Assembly: GCA_905221345.1 (NCBI GenBank)
Contig: CAJNCW010000002.1
Span: forward strand, 259,282 to 323,281
Direction of reading: 5' to 3'
DNA from: a bacterium
GTDB lineage: Bacteria; Bacillota; Bacilli; Lactobacillales; Streptococcaceae
DNA: 64,000 nucleotides
The number at the start of each line of letters is the position of its first letter. Positions within the stretch are counted from its first letter, which is position 1. This document shows positions 1 through 9,431 of the stretch, piece after piece. Below the pieces are notes generated by a model, which was given only the letters and a program-made list of their open reading frames with translations, was not told where the DNA came from and ran no database searches. The position numbers and the translations under genes are program-made.

Positions 1-101
1 AACTGTCCACCCGTGGTATCCGCCAATACTGTACTTGTCGCTAACAGACCAAGAAAGAAGGCTGCTAGTCCAACTCGCATCATTTTTTTCAAAAATTTCA
101 T
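1..101 (-). CDS. N-terminus of a secreted protein, probably choline-binding (CbpC-like); cut by the window edge
   Basis: Only the first 33 codons lie in the window. They encode a Sec signal peptide: MKFLKKMMR, a hydrophobic core (VGLAAFFLGLLATSTV) and a cleavage site after LAD-type residues. The ATG is at 101 and is preceded by a GGAGGA ribosome site about 8 nt upstream. In pneumococcal genomes the gene next to ritR in this orientation encodes choline-binding protein CbpC, whose signal peptide is very similar, so a choline-binding surface protein is the best guess. No choline-binding repeat is visible here, so the family call rests on the signal peptide and position only. Confidence 0.55.
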   Translation of the reverse strand, partial: MKFLKKMMRVGLAAFFLGLLATSTVLADTTGGQ

Positions 102-169
102 TTTAGTATCCTCCGCAACTGATTGTAGCAAAGACTTCACTGTATGTCAATATATAGGAATTCCTCAAA

Positions 170-199
170 AAAAGCAGTTACACAACTGCAACTGCTTTT
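170..199 (-). terminator. Rho-independent terminator of ritR
   Basis: A 10-bp stem AAAAGCAGTT/AACTGCTTTT with a 10-nt loop is followed on the minus strand by a run of seven T. It abuts the ritR stop codon. Confidence 0.8.
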
Positions 200-889
200 C
201 TATTCTTGCATGGTGTAACCAACACCACGCACTGTTTTAATGTAGCTTTTTTGACCTTTTACATCAAGCTTGCTACGTAGATAACGGATATAAACATCCA
301 CGATATTGGTTTCTGTCGCACTTTCGTACTTCCAAACACTTTCCAACAACTGCTCACGAGTCAAGACCTTCTTGCTTCCCATGAGAGTGGCCAAAAGGTC
401 ATACTCACGGCGCGTCAGAGCAATCATCTCCTCGCCACGATAAACGGTATGATGTTCTACATCCATACGCAGATTGCGGTAAGACGTTGGGACCTTCATC
501 TGACTACAGTGTTGGTCGATAAAGTCCCGACCTCGGAAAATCGCTGAAATACGAGCCACCAACTGATCAATAATCACTGGCTTATAGATGTAAGAAACGG
601 CGAAGCGCTGGATTGTCTCAATCTGGTCTTGCAATTCATCGCGATGGTCCAAGACCATGATCACTGAGGCAGGTTTTGTCCGACTCAGTCTCTCTGCAAA
701 ATCCTGGGCCGTCATATCCCCCAGACGAGCATTCAGTAAAATCAAGTCATAATCTGTCTGGAGAGCCATGGAGAGGGCTTTTTGTCCCTCCTCGACCAGA
801 TCAACACGGTATTGCTCTTTTTGGAGTTCCAGACTGAGAAAATGAGCAAGATTTCGTTCTTTCTCAAGTAATAAAATCCGTTTCCCCAT
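200..889 (-). CDS. ritR: Orphan OmpR-family response regulator RitR (iron uptake repressor)
   Basis: RitR is a DNA-binding regulator that represses iron uptake (piu) genes in S. pneumoniae and has no partner kinase. The 229-residue protein has an N-terminal receiver-like domain (about 1-120) and a C-terminal winged-helix DNA-binding domain (about 130-229, ending in the typical VRGVGYTM motif). The position that would normally be the phosphorylated Asp is Asn53 (LLNARLGDM), so classical phosphorylation is not expected. The linker carries Cys128 (DQHCSQ), the residue reported as the redox switch of pneumococcal RitR. There is no histidine kinase gene beside it; gnd lies 11 bp upstream on the same strand, as in pneumococcus. 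Assignment is firm. Confidence 0.95.
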   Translation of the reverse strand: MGKRILLLEKERNLAHFLSLELQKEQYRVDLVEEGQKALSMALQTDYDLILLNARLGDMTAQDFAERLSRTKPASVIMVLDHRDELQDQIETIQRFAVSYIYKPVIIDQLVARISAIFRGRDFIDQHCSQMKVPTSYRNLRMDVEHHTVYRGEEMIALTRREYDLLATLMGSKKVLTREQLLESVWKYESATETNIVDVYIRYLRSKLDVKGQKSYIKTVRGVGYTMQE

Positions 890-900
890 GGCAGACCTAC

Positions 901-2325
901 TTATTTTTCGTCATACCAAGAGTAGTGGAATGTTCCTTCTTTGTCTTTACGTTGGTAAGTGTGGGCACCAAAGTAGTCACGTTGCGCTTGAATCAAGTTA
1001 GCTGGAAGGTCAGCTGAACGGTAGCTATCAAAGTAAGTGATAGCTGCTGAGAAGGTTGGCACTGGTACACCAGCTTGAACAGCAAGAGCTACGATATCAC
1101 GCACTGCTTGTTGGTATTTGGCAGTAACATCCAAGAAGTACTCATCCAAGAGAAGGTTGGCAAGGTCTGCATCGCGGTTGTAGGCATCTGTGATCTTTTG
1201 CAAGAAACGAGAACGGATGATACAGCCATCACGCCAGATAGATGCGATATCCGCAAATGGCAAGTTCCAGTTATTTTCTTTAGAAGCCACACGCAATTGA
1301 GCAAAGCCTTGTGCGTATGAAATGATTTTTGAGAAGTAAAGAGCTTGACGGATCTTTTCGATCAACTCAGCCTTGTCTCCTTCAAATTTGAAGGTAGCTG
1401 GCTTTGGAAGAACCTTGCTGGCATGTACACGTTCTTCTTTGTAAGTTGAGATATAGCGAGCAAATACTGACTCAGTGATCAGTGACAATGGCACACCAAG
1501 GTCAAGTGATGATTGACTCGTCCATTTACCAGTTCCCTTGTTCCCTGCAGCATCGAGGATGTAGTCTACGATTGGTCCATCCTGACCTTCATCGTCTTTA
1601 CGGCTCAAGATATCAGCTGTGATTTGGATCAAGTAGCTGTCCAATTCACCCTTGTTCCACTCAGTGAAGATTTCAGCCATGTCTTCTGCAGAAAGACCAA
1701 GCAAGTGTTGCATGAGGTCGTAGCTTTCTGCGATCAATTGCATGTCACCATACTCGATACCGTTGTGGACCATTTTCACATAATGACCAGCTCCATCAGG
1801 ACCGATGTAAGTCACACATGGTTTGCCATCTTCTGGTGCTTTAGCTGAGATTTCTTCGAGAACATCAGCAACCAATTCGTAGGCTTCTTTTTGTCCACCA
1901 GGCATGATAGAAGGACCTTCAAGGGCACCTTTTTCACCACCAGAAACCCCAGTACCGATAAAGTTGATGCCTGAGTTTGCCAATTCTTCATTACGACGGA
2001 TTGTATCTTTGTAGAAAGTGTTTCCTCCGTCAATCAAGATATCACCCTTGTCAAGGTGGGGAAGAAGAGCTTGGATAGTTGCGTCTGTACCAGGTCCAGC
2101 TTGAACCATCAGCATGATACGACGAGGTTTTTCGATTGAGTTTACAAAACTTTCAACGTCATAGCTTGGTACAAAGTTCTTTTCAGGATGGCAAGCAATT
2201 ACGTCTTCTGTTTTTTCTTTACTACGGTTGTAAATGGCAACTGTATAACCACGAGATTCGATATTTAGGGCAAGGTTACGACCCATTACGGCCATACCAA
2301 CGACACCAAAGTTAGCTTTTGTCAT
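901..2325 (-). CDS. gnd: 6-phosphogluconate dehydrogenase (decarboxylating)
   Basis: The enzyme oxidises and decarboxylates 6-phosphogluconate to ribulose 5-phosphate with NADP+, the third step of the oxidative pentose phosphate pathway in the cytoplasm. The 474-residue length is normal. The N-terminal Rossmann fold shows GVVGMAVMG (residues 7-15), and the substrate site shows the conserved HNGIEYGDM segment containing the catalytic region. The C-terminus ends in the usual YFGAHTYQR motif. The gene is followed 11 bp later by ritR, so the two are probably cotranscribed, and it lies 75 bp after mapZ. Confidence 0.97.
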   Translation of the reverse strand: MTKANFGVVGMAVMGRNLALNIESRGYTVAIYNRSKEKTEDVIACHPEKNFVPSYDVESFVNSIEKPRRIMLMVQAGPGTDATIQALLPHLDKGDILIDGGNTFYKDTIRRNEELANSGINFIGTGVSGGEKGALEGPSIMPGGQKEAYELVADVLEEISAKAPEDGKPCVTYIGPDGAGHYVKMVHNGIEYGDMQLIAESYDLMQHLLGLSAEDMAEIFTEWNKGELDSYLIQITADILSRKDDEGQDGPIVDYILDAAGNKGTGKWTSQSSLDLGVPLSLITESVFARYISTYKEERVHASKVLPKPATFKFEGDKAELIEKIRQALYFSKIISYAQGFAQLRVASKENNWNLPFADIASIWRDGCIIRSRFLQKITDAYNRDADLANLLLDEYFLDVTAKYQQAVRDIVALAVQAGVPVPTFSAAITYFDSYRSADLPANLIQAQRDYFGAHTYQRKDKEGTFHYSWYDEK

Positions 2326-2400
2326 GTGACACTCCTCTTGTTTAATATGTTTTATTTTATCATTTTTACCTTTGAAAGGAAAGAATTTTGTAACGGAGTC

Positions 2401-3855
2401 CTAGTAGTCCAAGTCATCTGCATGACCAGCTCCATTACCGACAAAGTATCCAGTCTTACAGTTAAGAGTGAAGAGATAGGTTCCATCTGGTTTGTAGAGG
2501 TTATAATAACCATTTCCGTTTACGATATTGACACGTTCTAGGATATATTGATTACCAGTGATATAGCCACGAGCACGCGATGTTGCTAAGATTTGTTCAA
2601 GGACACCATCTGCAAACGTCCAAGCAGGGTTGTTGCCATCCTCTACAGCTGATTGGTTGTACGGTACACGACTAGCACTTCTTTGGAGATTGACACCATC
2701 GCTAGACAAACCTCCACTTTCTGGTCTGCTGGCAGGTGCCGAACTAGATGATGCAGACGAACTGCTCGTACTGCTATCAGTCGTTGTACTTGAACTTTCT
2801 TGGCTACTGCTACTTGAACTAGAACTAGAGGCGCTTGTTTGCCGGCTCTTACCCAGGCTAATGGCCTTATCTAACAGTTTATCTAGCTCTGTATTTCCTG
2901 TTTTAATTTCTGTAAATTTAGCATCTGCCTTGACCTTTGCATTGGTATCCAAGACACCATCAGTAATTGCTGGAGTTTCAAACTGATTATTCACTTCTTG
3001 CACAGCCTTGATTTGAGTTTCTAAACTATCATACTTAGATTTTGCAAGGGTATACTCTCGACTGCCTTCGAGTTTATCTAGCTGAGCCTTGAGTTGGTTC
3101 AACTTGTCAAACTGACTATTTTTCAAGGCTGTTTTATTAGCATCCGTATAAAAGGCATCGTAGAGGGTATTAAACTCTTGTAGAGCCGCTTGTGTTTCTT
3201 GATTGCTAGAAGATGATTGAGATGACTGGATAGCTTGGTTGGAGCGAGTTACTTGACGATAGATATAGTAACTACCTGCCAAGATAAGGGCCGCTGCCAA
3301 TGCCAAGGCTGAACCGATAACAAATACGCGCTTCTTTTTAGAATTAGAAACTGTTTCGGGTTCTGCCTGAGCTGAGCGTAAAAGTAGAGCTGTCTCTTCC
3401 TCTTCTTTCTCATCAGTAACCTCTGCTGGCGTTTGCTTTTCCAACACAAGCGGTTCCAAGTCTTGATTTTCCTCTCCCAAAGGAGGCAAAATCATGTCCG
3501 AGCTTGTAGTTTCCACTGAGTCTGACACCGTTTCTTCTGAAACTGTATCGGGTTCCTCCATGATCGACGCCGACTCTTCAGTGATTTCTGAGACTTCCTG
3601 TGTCAATTCTTCTTGAGCCTGAACTTCCTGCAGTTCTTCTTTTTTAAATTGACGTGTTTCAAACTTGTCGGCTTCGATTTCCTCGCGGTGCTGTTTGATG
3701 TATTTATCCAAGATATTGTCCTCAGGCAATACTCCAGCTTCAACTTCTTCGTTTTTACGGATGACTTGACCAACTGTCAGATCTTTCGCCTCGTCAAAAT
3801 CAAATTTGGACTCTTGATGCTCTTTTTTATGACGATTGTGTCTTTTTTTACTCAT
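2401..3855 (-). CDS. mapZ: MapZ (LocZ), mid-cell ring protein guiding FtsZ placement
   Basis: MapZ forms rings at the future division site in streptococci and positions the FtsZ ring; it is phosphorylated by the kinase StkP. The 484-residue protein has a charged cytoplasmic N-terminus, one membrane span (about 175-195, [19 protein letters not shown]), an extracellular helical domain (about 210-335), a Ser-rich linker (about 345-380) and a compact C-terminal domain that binds peptidoglycan in pneumococcus. Thr67 (FETRQF), the position of the main StkP site in S. pneumoniae, is present; residue 78 is not Thr. It is 12 bp downstream of the RNA methyltransferase gene, the order seen in pneumococcus. 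Confidence 0.93.
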   Translation of the reverse strand: MSKKRHNRHKKEHQESKFDFDEAKDLTVGQVIRKNEEVEAGVLPEDNILDKYIKQHREEIEADKFETRQFKKEELQEVQAQEELTQEVSEITEESASIMEEPDTVSEETVSDSVETTSSDMILPPLGEENQDLEPLVLEKQTPAEVTDEKEEEETALLLRSAQAEPETVSNSKKKRVFVIGSALALAAALILAGSYYIYRQVTRSNQAIQSSQSSSSNQETQAALQEFNTLYDAFYTDANKTALKNSQFDKLNQLKAQLDKLEGSREYTLAKSKYDSLETQIKAVQEVNNQFETPAITDGVLDTNAKVKADAKFTEIKTGNTELDKLLDKAISLGKSRQTSASSSSSSSSSQESSSTTTDSSTSSSSASSSSAPASRPESGGLSSDGVNLQRSASRVPYNQSAVEDGNNPAWTFADGVLEQILATSRARGYITGNQYILERVNIVNGNGYYNLYKPDGTYLFTLNCKTGYFVGNGAGHADDLDY

Positions 3856-3867
3856 CTGTCTTCCTTT

Positions 3868-5025
3868 CTACTTTACCTCTTGGCGCTTCACACGCTGACC
3901 AAAGTATTGATACAAATCCACTTTTAAGGTTCCGTTATAAAGTTTGCGCTTTTTATCCGCTGGACTTCCGTACTTACTTTCAAAAGCTTCGTCACTCGTC
4001 AGGATAAATTTGCTCCAGGTTTTCAGTGGTGCAAAGACCTGCCCCATTTCTGCATAGAGTTTTGTAACTCCTGCATCATCAGACAAACGTTCACCATATG
4101 GTGGATTGGAAATGATAACGCCATTTACCTTGTCTGAACGCAAGTCCTGTACCCGCATTTGTTTAAAAGTGATATCTCCAGCTACACCAGCTGCTTGAGC
4201 ATTGGCCTTAGCAACCTCAACCATCCGAGCATCAATATCACAGCCCATGATATCCAGTTCAAGTTCACGGTCAATTTTCTTAGCAGCCTCTGTGCGAACT
4301 TCTTGGATTAACCGATCGCTAACCCAGTTCCATTCTTCAAAAGCAAAGGAACGGCGAAGCCCAGGGGCCATCTTTCTAGCAATCATAGCCGCCTCGATAC
4401 AGAAAGTTCCTGAACCACAGGTCGGATCAATCAAGGGCTTGTCTGGATACCAGTTAGAGAGTTGTAAAATGGCCGCCGCCATATTTTCCTTGATAGGAGC
4501 TCCACCCTTTTCCGTACGATAACCGCGCTTAAAGAGGCTAGAACCTGTCGTGTCAATCATGACAGTTGCCACATCTTTAAGGATGGACACCTCTATCTTA
4601 AACTCAGGACCAGTTTCCATCAAGGGAACACCTTCTGGACGGGCATAGTGTTTTTGCAGTTTCTTGACAACTGCCTTCTTGGAAATCGCCTGAACACTAG
4701 GCTCATTGTGCAGTTTAGACTTGACACATTTGGCCTTTGAAATAGGGAAACGTGCTCCAAGTGGAAGATAGTTTTCCCAATCTAGAGCAAAAACTCCTTG
4801 AAAGAGTTCCTCAAAGGTCTTAGCTGGAAAGCTGCCAACTACAATCTTGATGCGATCAGCCGCTCGAAGCCAAAGATTGGTCTTGATGATTGCCTTCACA
4901 TCTCCTTGAAAACGGACACGGCCATTTTCAACCTGACAATCATAACCAAGGTCTCGAACCTCACGTCCAACGACAGCCTCGAGACCCGCCGCAGCAGTTG
5001 CGATTAAATTAAATTGTTCTTTCAT
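3868..5025 (-). CDS. rlmL: THUMP-domain class I methyltransferase, RlmL/YpsC family (23S rRNA m2G methylation)
   Basis: This 385-residue protein resembles the methyltransferase half of RlmL, which makes m2G2445 in 23S rRNA. It has an N-terminal ferredoxin-like and THUMP RNA-binding region (about 1-160), the SAM-binding motif DPTCGSGTF (200-208) and the catalytic motif NPPYGERL (307-314). The NPPY motif is shared with DNA adenine methylases, hence older names such as N6-adenine methylase. The second, RlmK-like domain of the E. coli fusion is absent, as is usual in Firmicutes. It lies between rnpB and mapZ as in pneumococcus. Family is certain; the precise target base is inferred. Confidence 0.88.
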   Translation of the reverse strand: MKEQFNLIATAAAGLEAVVGREVRDLGYDCQVENGRVRFQGDVKAIIKTNLWLRAADRIKIVVGSFPAKTFEELFQGVFALDWENYLPLGARFPISKAKCVKSKLHNEPSVQAISKKAVVKKLQKHYARPEGVPLMETGPEFKIEVSILKDVATVMIDTTGSSLFKRGYRTEKGGAPIKENMAAAILQLSNWYPDKPLIDPTCGSGTFCIEAAMIARKMAPGLRRSFAFEEWNWVSDRLIQEVRTEAAKKIDRELELDIMGCDIDARMVEVAKANAQAAGVAGDITFKQMRVQDLRSDKVNGVIISNPPYGERLSDDAGVTKLYAEMGQVFAPLKTWSKFILTSDEAFESKYGSPADKKRKLYNGTLKVDLYQYFGQRVKRQEVK

Positions 5026-5063
5026 TTCTAGTCTTGCAAGACCTTTCTCTTGTTCACTTTAAA

Positions 5064-5096
5064 AAATGAGGTTGAGAAAAAATTCTCAGCCCCAAC
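5064..5096 (-). terminator. Terminator of rnpB
   Basis: On the minus strand a GGCTGAGAA/TTCTCAACC stem (one mismatch) with a TTTT loop is followed by CA and six T. It lies just past the P1 helix of RNase P RNA. Confidence 0.7.
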
Positions 5097-5097
5097 C

Positions 5098-5498
5098 TAT
5101 ATGCAATTTTCTATAAGCCATGTTTTGTTCCAGAAGTGACTAGGACCACTTCCTTCGATAATCATCTGTCTACCGCTAACAGCCTGTAACTGATAACAGT
5201 CAGAGTACTACGTTCGTTTCCGTGCACTCCATGCCCCGACCAAAATTTGGGTTGCTAGCTTGAGGGGTTTACCGCGTTCCACTCTCTCTGTTTCCAGAAA
5301 GACTCCGTCACTGTGGCACTTTCAAGCCTACTCTGACCTATCCGAAGACTTAGCCATTTCAACTGCCGTAACGATCTCTCGTCCCTAGGCTTATGGATTC
5401 GCCTAGCACAAACACTACAGGCATCACAGCCTGTGCTAGCATGGACTTTCCTCATGAGAAGTCTCGCTTCTCACGCGATTATCCAAAAATTGCATCTA
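5098..5498 (-). ncRNA. rnpB: RNase P RNA, bacterial type B
   Basis: This is the catalytic RNA of RNase P, which matures tRNA 5' ends. The two ends pair to form helix P1: TGCAATTTT at 5494-5486 with AAAATTGCA at 5110-5102. The conserved core is clear: GAGGAAAGTCCATGC near the 5' end, the GGGACGAGAGATCG segment in the middle, AACGCGGTAAACCCC, and the 3' core ending ACAAAACATGGCTTATAG. Position between gpsB and the rRNA methyltransferase gene is the usual streptococcal one. End points are set by the P1 helix and may be off by a few bases. Confidence 0.93.
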
Positions 5499-5510
5499 AT
5501 ATATACCTGA

Positions 5511-5840
5511 TTATAATTCAGGATTATCTACGATTTGCTTGCCGAATACTTCTTTTTCAAGTCGATTCAATCGTTTTAAAATATCGAAGTTTGTCATTGG
5601 AGTTGAACTTGTTACTTCGATAGAACTTTGTTGAGTAGAACTTGTCTGTGGCTTGTTAGACAATTCCTCCTTCAAATCAGCAATCTCCTGACGAAGAGAT
5701 TTAACCAAAGCCGCGTAAGTCTCGTAGTCCTTGATCACATCATCTAGGAACTCGTCTACCTCTGCCTTACTATATCCGCGAACTTCACGTCCAAACTCTT
5801 GTTCAAAAATATCTTTTGCCGAAAAAATAATACTTGCCAT
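5511..5840 (-). CDS. gpsB: Cell division protein GpsB
   Basis: GpsB is a small DivIVA-like membrane-associated adaptor that coordinates septal and peripheral wall synthesis and interacts with penicillin-binding proteins, MreC and StkP in streptococci. The chosen start gives [12 protein letters not shown], the conserved family N-terminus, and a 109-residue protein; an ATG four codons upstream (5852) is less likely because it only adds MERE. A lipid-binding and coiled-coil domain covers about residues 1-65 ([14 protein letters not shown], then a heptad-like [17 protein letters not shown]). A Ser/Thr-rich linker and a short C-terminal helix ([17 protein letters not shown]) follow. The gene ends 12 bp before rnpB. 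Confidence 0.94.
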   Translation of the reverse strand: MASIIFSAKDIFEQEFGREVRGYSKAEVDEFLDDVIKDYETYAALVKSLRQEIADLKEELSNKPQTSSTQQSSIEVTSSTPMTNFDILKRLNRLEKEVFGKQIVDNPEL

Positions 5841-5909
5841 TTCTCTCTCCATTCTTGATTGCTATTCTTATTATATAAAAAAAGACAAACAAAAATCAAG
5901 GTCAAAGCC

Positions 5910-6437
5910 TCACTTTTCGGAAAAATTTTCTGCTATTTCATTCAGATCCTCAAATGTTAATCTTTTTGTAACATAGCCCTCTTGATTTTTCATCATTTGG
6001 TAAAAATAGCCTAACTTGGTTTCATTTTCTTCGTCATAAAATAGATAGCATTCATCCGTATTTTCCAGCAGAAATTTCTGATAATCACGTAGTTGCCCCT
6101 TGTGTTCATATTGTGGATAGGCATATTTAACAAAATCAACCTGCTTGAACTCACTCAATTTCGCTTGATTGGCTTCATTCCAATTACTGCCATGGGTTTC
6201 AAAATCAAAAATGGTCGCTAACTGAAAGCCATAGTCTGCTTGCATGTCTTTTGCCACCTGAAGTACCCAGTGCTCAAAGCCCAGAGTTCCTGTAAAGACA
6301 AGCCAGTCCACCCCTTCCTCAGATAGACGTTCCAGGTCTCTCCGAATGGCTGTCTTGATAATATCAACGCGAATATCCTTGTCATTAAAGAGACCAAGGT
6401 CAAAGGCAGAATAGCCTAAAATCAAGGCTGTTGTCAT
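5910..6437 (-). CDS. YpsA/DUF1273 family protein (SLOG superfamily)
   Basis: This 175-residue protein belongs to the DUF1273 (YpsA) family, in the SLOG nucleotide-binding superfamily related to DprA and LOG. The start at 6437 gives [17 protein letters not shown], the family N-terminus; an upstream extension to 6521 would run through the divergent promoter. The fold signature [20 protein letters not shown] segment ([14 protein letters not shown] here) is near residues 50-63. In Bacillus subtilis YpsA affects cell division next to gpsB, and the linkage to gpsB is kept here. A molecular activity is not known. Confidence 0.85.
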   Translation of the reverse strand: MTTALILGYSAFDLGLFNDKDIRVDIIKTAIRRDLERLSEEGVDWLVFTGTLGFEHWVLQVAKDMQADYGFQLATIFDFETHGSNWNEANQAKLSEFKQVDFVKYAYPQYEHKGQLRDYQKFLLENTDECYLFYDEENETKLGYFYQMMKNQEGYVTKRLTFEDLNEIAENFSEK

Positions 6438-6462
6438 TTTTAACCCTTTCTTTGTAAATTTA

Positions 6463-6471
6463 TGATATAAT
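6463..6471 (+). promoter_or_regulatory. Extended -10 promoter of recU-pbp1A
   Basis: TGATATAAT, a TG-extended -10 hexamer, lies 33 bp before the recU start, in the gap between recU and the divergent ypsA-like gene. No convincing -35 box is seen, which is acceptable for an extended -10. Confidence 0.65.
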
Positions 6472-6503
6472 AGAGTGATGTTATTGTACCAATAAGGAGA
6501 ATT

Positions 6504-7100
6504 ATGGTCAACTATCCACATAAAATTTCATCACAGAAGAGACAGGCTCCCCCGTCACAAACTAAAAATTTCGCAAATCGGGGAATGTCTTTTGAAAAGA
6601 TGATCAATGCTACGAACGATTATTACTTGTCGCATGGGCTGGCTGTTATCCACAAGAAACCGACTCCCATCCAAATCGTACGTGTCGACTATCCCCAACG
6701 AAGTCGTGCTAAGATTGTTGAAGCCTACTTTAGACAGGCCTCAACGACTGACTATTCAGGGGTTTATGATGGATACTACATCGACTTTGAAGCCAAGGAA
6801 ACCAGACAAAGGCAAGCGATTCCGATGAAGAATTTTCATCTTCACCAGATTCAGCATATGGAACAAGTCCTTGCCCAGCAAGGAATCTGCTTTGTCCTCC
6901 TTCACTTTTCTTCTCAGCAAGAAACCTACTTATTGCCGGCCATTGATTTGATTCGTTTCTATCATCAAGATAGAGGACAAAAGTCAATGCCACTTGGATA
7001 TATTCGAGAAAATGGATATAAGATTGAACAAGGCGCTTTTCCTCAAATTCCCTATCTCGACGTTATCAAAGAACATTTACTAGGTGGTAAAACAAGATGA
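6504..7100 (+). CDS. recU: Holliday junction resolvase RecU
   Basis: RecU cleaves four-way DNA junctions in homologous recombination and repair and modulates RecA in Firmicutes. The 198-residue length is typical. The nuclease core is visible: the [20 protein letters not shown] region supplies the metal-binding Asp and Glu and the catalytic Lys (EAKET, about residues 100-104), preceded by GMSFEKMIN. The ATG at 6504 has an AAGGAG ribosome site. The stop overlaps the pbp1A start by 4 bp, the standard recU-ponA pair of Gram-positive cocci, so the two proteins are translationally coupled. Confidence 0.96.
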   Translation: MVNYPHKISSQKRQAPPSQTKNFANRGMSFEKMINATNDYYLSHGLAVIHKKPTPIQIVRVDYPQRSRAKIVEAYFRQASTTDYSGVYDGYYIDFEAKETRQRQAIPMKNFHLHQIQHMEQVLAQQGICFVLLHFSSQQETYLLPAIDLIRFYHQDRGQKSMPLGYIRENGYKIEQGAFPQIPYLDVIKEHLLGGKTR

Positions 7101-9262
7101 ACAAACAAACTTTCCTGCGAATAGCTAAGTATGTCAGTATCTGCCTTTTGACCTTATTTATCGCAGCTATTATGCTAGGCGGAGGCCTTTTTCTCTACTA
7201 TGTAAGCAAGGCTCCAGCCCTATCCGAAAGCAAGCTAGTCGCAACAACTTCTAGTAAGATTTATGACAGCAATGATGAACTTATCGCTGATCTTGGGTCA
7301 GAGCGCCGTGTCAATGCACAGGCTAATGAAATCCCTACGGAGCTGGTCAATGCAATTGTCTCTATTGAAGACCATCGTTTCTTCAGTCACCGAGGAGTAG
7401 ATACAATTCGTATCCTAGGCGCTTCCTTACGAAACCTCCGTGGTGGGGGTGGTCTTCAGGGTGGTTCTACCTTGACACAGCAGTTGATTAAACTAACCTA
7501 TTTCTCAACGTCAACATCTGATCAAACACTTTCACGTAAGGCACAGGAAGCATGGTTAGCCTTTCAGCTAGAACAAAAAGCGACTAAACAAGAGATTCTG
7601 ACTTACTACATCAATAAAGTCTACATGTCAAACGGTAATTATGGAATGCAGACAGCTGCTCAAAATTACTACGATAAGGATCTCAAAGATTTAAGTTTGC
7701 CTCAATTGGCTCTCCTAGCTGGAATGCCCCAGGCTCCAAATCAGTATGACCCCTACTCTCATCCAGAAGCGGCACAAGAACGCCGAGATCTGGTTCTCTC
7801 CGAGATGAAGGGACAAGGTTACATTACAGCCGAACAATACGAAAAAGCCATTAACACTCCTATTACAGATGGACTTCAAAGTCTAAAATCTGCTAATAGC
7901 TATCCTCCGTATATGGACAATTACCTCAAAGAAGTGATTGACCAAGTCGAACAAGAAACGGGCTACAACCTTTTGACAACAGGAATGGAAGTTTATACCA
8001 ATGTTGATCCTAAAGTTCAACAACGTCTCTGGGATATCTACAATACTGACGAGTATGTCAACTATCCAGATGATGAATTGCAGGTAGCTTCAACTATCGT
8101 AGACGTGACAAACGGGAAAGTCATCGCTCAATTAGGTGCCCGCCACCAATCAAGCAATGTTTCCTTCGGTATGAACCAAGCTGTCGAAACCAACCGTGAC
8201 TGGGGTTCAACTATGAAACCCATCACAGATTACGCGCCAGCCTTGGAGTATGACATCTACGACTCAACTGCCTCTATCGTTCATGACGTACCTTATAACT
8301 ATCCTGGGACCAACACCCCTGTCTACAACTGGGATAAGAGTTACTTTGGAAATATCACGTTGCAGTATGCTCTTCAACAATCACGGAACGTTACAGCTGT
8401 AGAAACTTTGAATAAAGTCGGTTTGGATAGAGCCAAGACCTTCCTAAATGGACTCGGTATTGACTATCCAGATATGCACTATGCCAACGCGATTTCAAGT
8501 AACACAACCGAATCTAACAAAAAGTATGGAGCAAGTAGCGAGAAAATGGCTGCTGCTTATGCTGCTTTTGCAAACGGTGGTATCTACCGTAAACCGATGT
8601 ATGTTAACAAAATCGTCTTTAGTGACGGTAGCTCAAAAGAATTCTCTGACCCTGGTACTCGGGCAATGAAAGAAACTACTGCCTACATGATGACAGAAAT
8701 GATGAAAACGGTCCTAACCTACGGAACTGGTCGTGGTGCCTACCTATCATGGTTACCACAAGCTGGTAAGACTGGTACATCAAACTATACAGATGACGAG
8801 ATTGAAAAATACATTAAGAACTCTGGTTATGTAGCTCCAGACGAAATGTTTGTCGGCTATACGCGTAAATACTCGATGGCTGTCTGGACCGGTTACTCTA
8901 ACCGACTCACTCCTATCGTTGGTGATGGCTTCTACGTTGCTGCTAAGGTCTACCGTTCTATGATGACCTACCTCTCAACAGATGACCATCCAGGGGATTG
9001 GACCATGCCTGAAGGCCTTTACAGAAGCGGGGAATTTGTCTTTAAGAATGGAGCACGCAATACGTGGACCCCTTCATCATCTACTCAACAAAGTTCCACA
9101 TCTGAAAGTTCTAGCTCAACATCTGAGAGTTCGACTTCTCAATCAAGCGCAACCACTACTCCAAGCACAAGTAGTAGCGCAAATAGCAATCCTAACAATA
9201 ATAATACGCAACAATCAAATATCATCCCTGGTCAACAAAATCCTCAACCAGTACAACCATAG
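7097..9262 (+). CDS. pbp1A: Penicillin-binding protein 1A (class A, bifunctional)
   Basis: PBP1A polymerises and crosslinks peptidoglycan outside the membrane. The 721-residue protein has a short cytoplasmic tail, one membrane span (about 14-36), a GT51 glycosyltransferase domain with catalytic Glu91 (SIEDHRFF) and a transpeptidase domain. The active-site motifs are STMK with nucleophile Ser371, SRN at 429-431 and KTGT at 558-561. A Ser/Thr/Asn-rich tail follows (about 660-721). The Thr of STMK, often changed in resistant strains, is intact. Residues 575-578 read NSGY where susceptible pneumococcal PBP1A has TSQF and resistant mosaic alleles commonly have NTGY. The aliA gene follows in the opposite direction; the endo-alpha-N-acetylgalactosaminidase gene found between them in pneumococcus is absent. 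Confidence 0.96.
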   Translation: MNKQTFLRIAKYVSICLLTLFIAAIMLGGGLFLYYVSKAPALSESKLVATTSSKIYDSNDELIADLGSERRVNAQANEIPTELVNAIVSIEDHRFFSHRGVDTIRILGASLRNLRGGGGLQGGSTLTQQLIKLTYFSTSTSDQTLSRKAQEAWLAFQLEQKATKQEILTYYINKVYMSNGNYGMQTAAQNYYDKDLKDLSLPQLALLAGMPQAPNQYDPYSHPEAAQERRDLVLSEMKGQGYITAEQYEKAINTPITDGLQSLKSANSYPPYMDNYLKEVIDQVEQETGYNLLTTGMEVYTNVDPKVQQRLWDIYNTDEYVNYPDDELQVASTIVDVTNGKVIAQLGARHQSSNVSFGMNQAVETNRDWGSTMKPITDYAPALEYDIYDSTASIVHDVPYNYPGTNTPVYNWDKSYFGNITLQYALQQSRNVTAVETLNKVGLDRAKTFLNGLGIDYPDMHYANAISSNTTESNKKYGASSEKMAAAYAAFANGGIYRKPMYVNKIVFSDGSSKEFSDPGTRAMKETTAYMMTEMMKTVLTYGTGRGAYLSWLPQAGKTGTSNYTDDEIEKYIKNSGYVAPDEMFVGYTRKYSMAVWTGYSNRLTPIVGDGFYVAAKVYRSMMTYLSTDDHPGDWTMPEGLYRSGEFVFKNGARNTWTPSSSTQQSSTSESSSSTSESSTSQSSATTTPSTSSSANSNPNNNNTQQSNIIPGQQNPQPVQP

Positions 9263-9273
9263 TTATAAGAAGG

Positions 9274-9305
9274 CTCCTGAAATTATACTGATCTCAGGAG
9301 TTTTT
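9274..9305 (+). terminator. Terminator of recU-pbp1A
   Basis: Stem CTCCTGA/TCAGGAG (9274-9280 with 9294-9300) followed directly by five T, 11 bp after the pbp1A stop. Confidence 0.8.
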
Positions 9306-9351
9306 GCTTGTCTGATACACTATTCTATCTGTCTGCCACTCAGACTTGAGT

Positions 9352-9402
9352 AAAAGAAAAAGATTGAAGAAAATTGTCCAAAATGGACTTTTTCTCCAAT
9401 CT
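9352..9402 (-). terminator. Terminator of aliA
   Basis: Minus-strand hairpin with AGATTG/CAATCT base, inner AGAAAA/TTTTCT and apical GTCCA/TGGAC, followed by a T-rich run (TTTTTCTTTT). It lies about 30 bp after the aliA stop and faces the pbp1A terminator. Confidence 0.75.
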
Positions 9403-9431
9403 GGAGTTGACTTATCGTCAACTCTTTTGCA

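Noticed and set aside
2745..2870. Simple repeat in mapZ as a possible phase-variable tract
   Set aside because: The Ser codons are mixed (several synonyms), so the DNA is not a slippage-prone repeat; Ser-rich linkers are normal for MapZ.
5255..5455. Open frames on both strands within rnpB
   Set aside because: The region is accounted for by the RNase P RNA core and its P1 helix; no coding signal.
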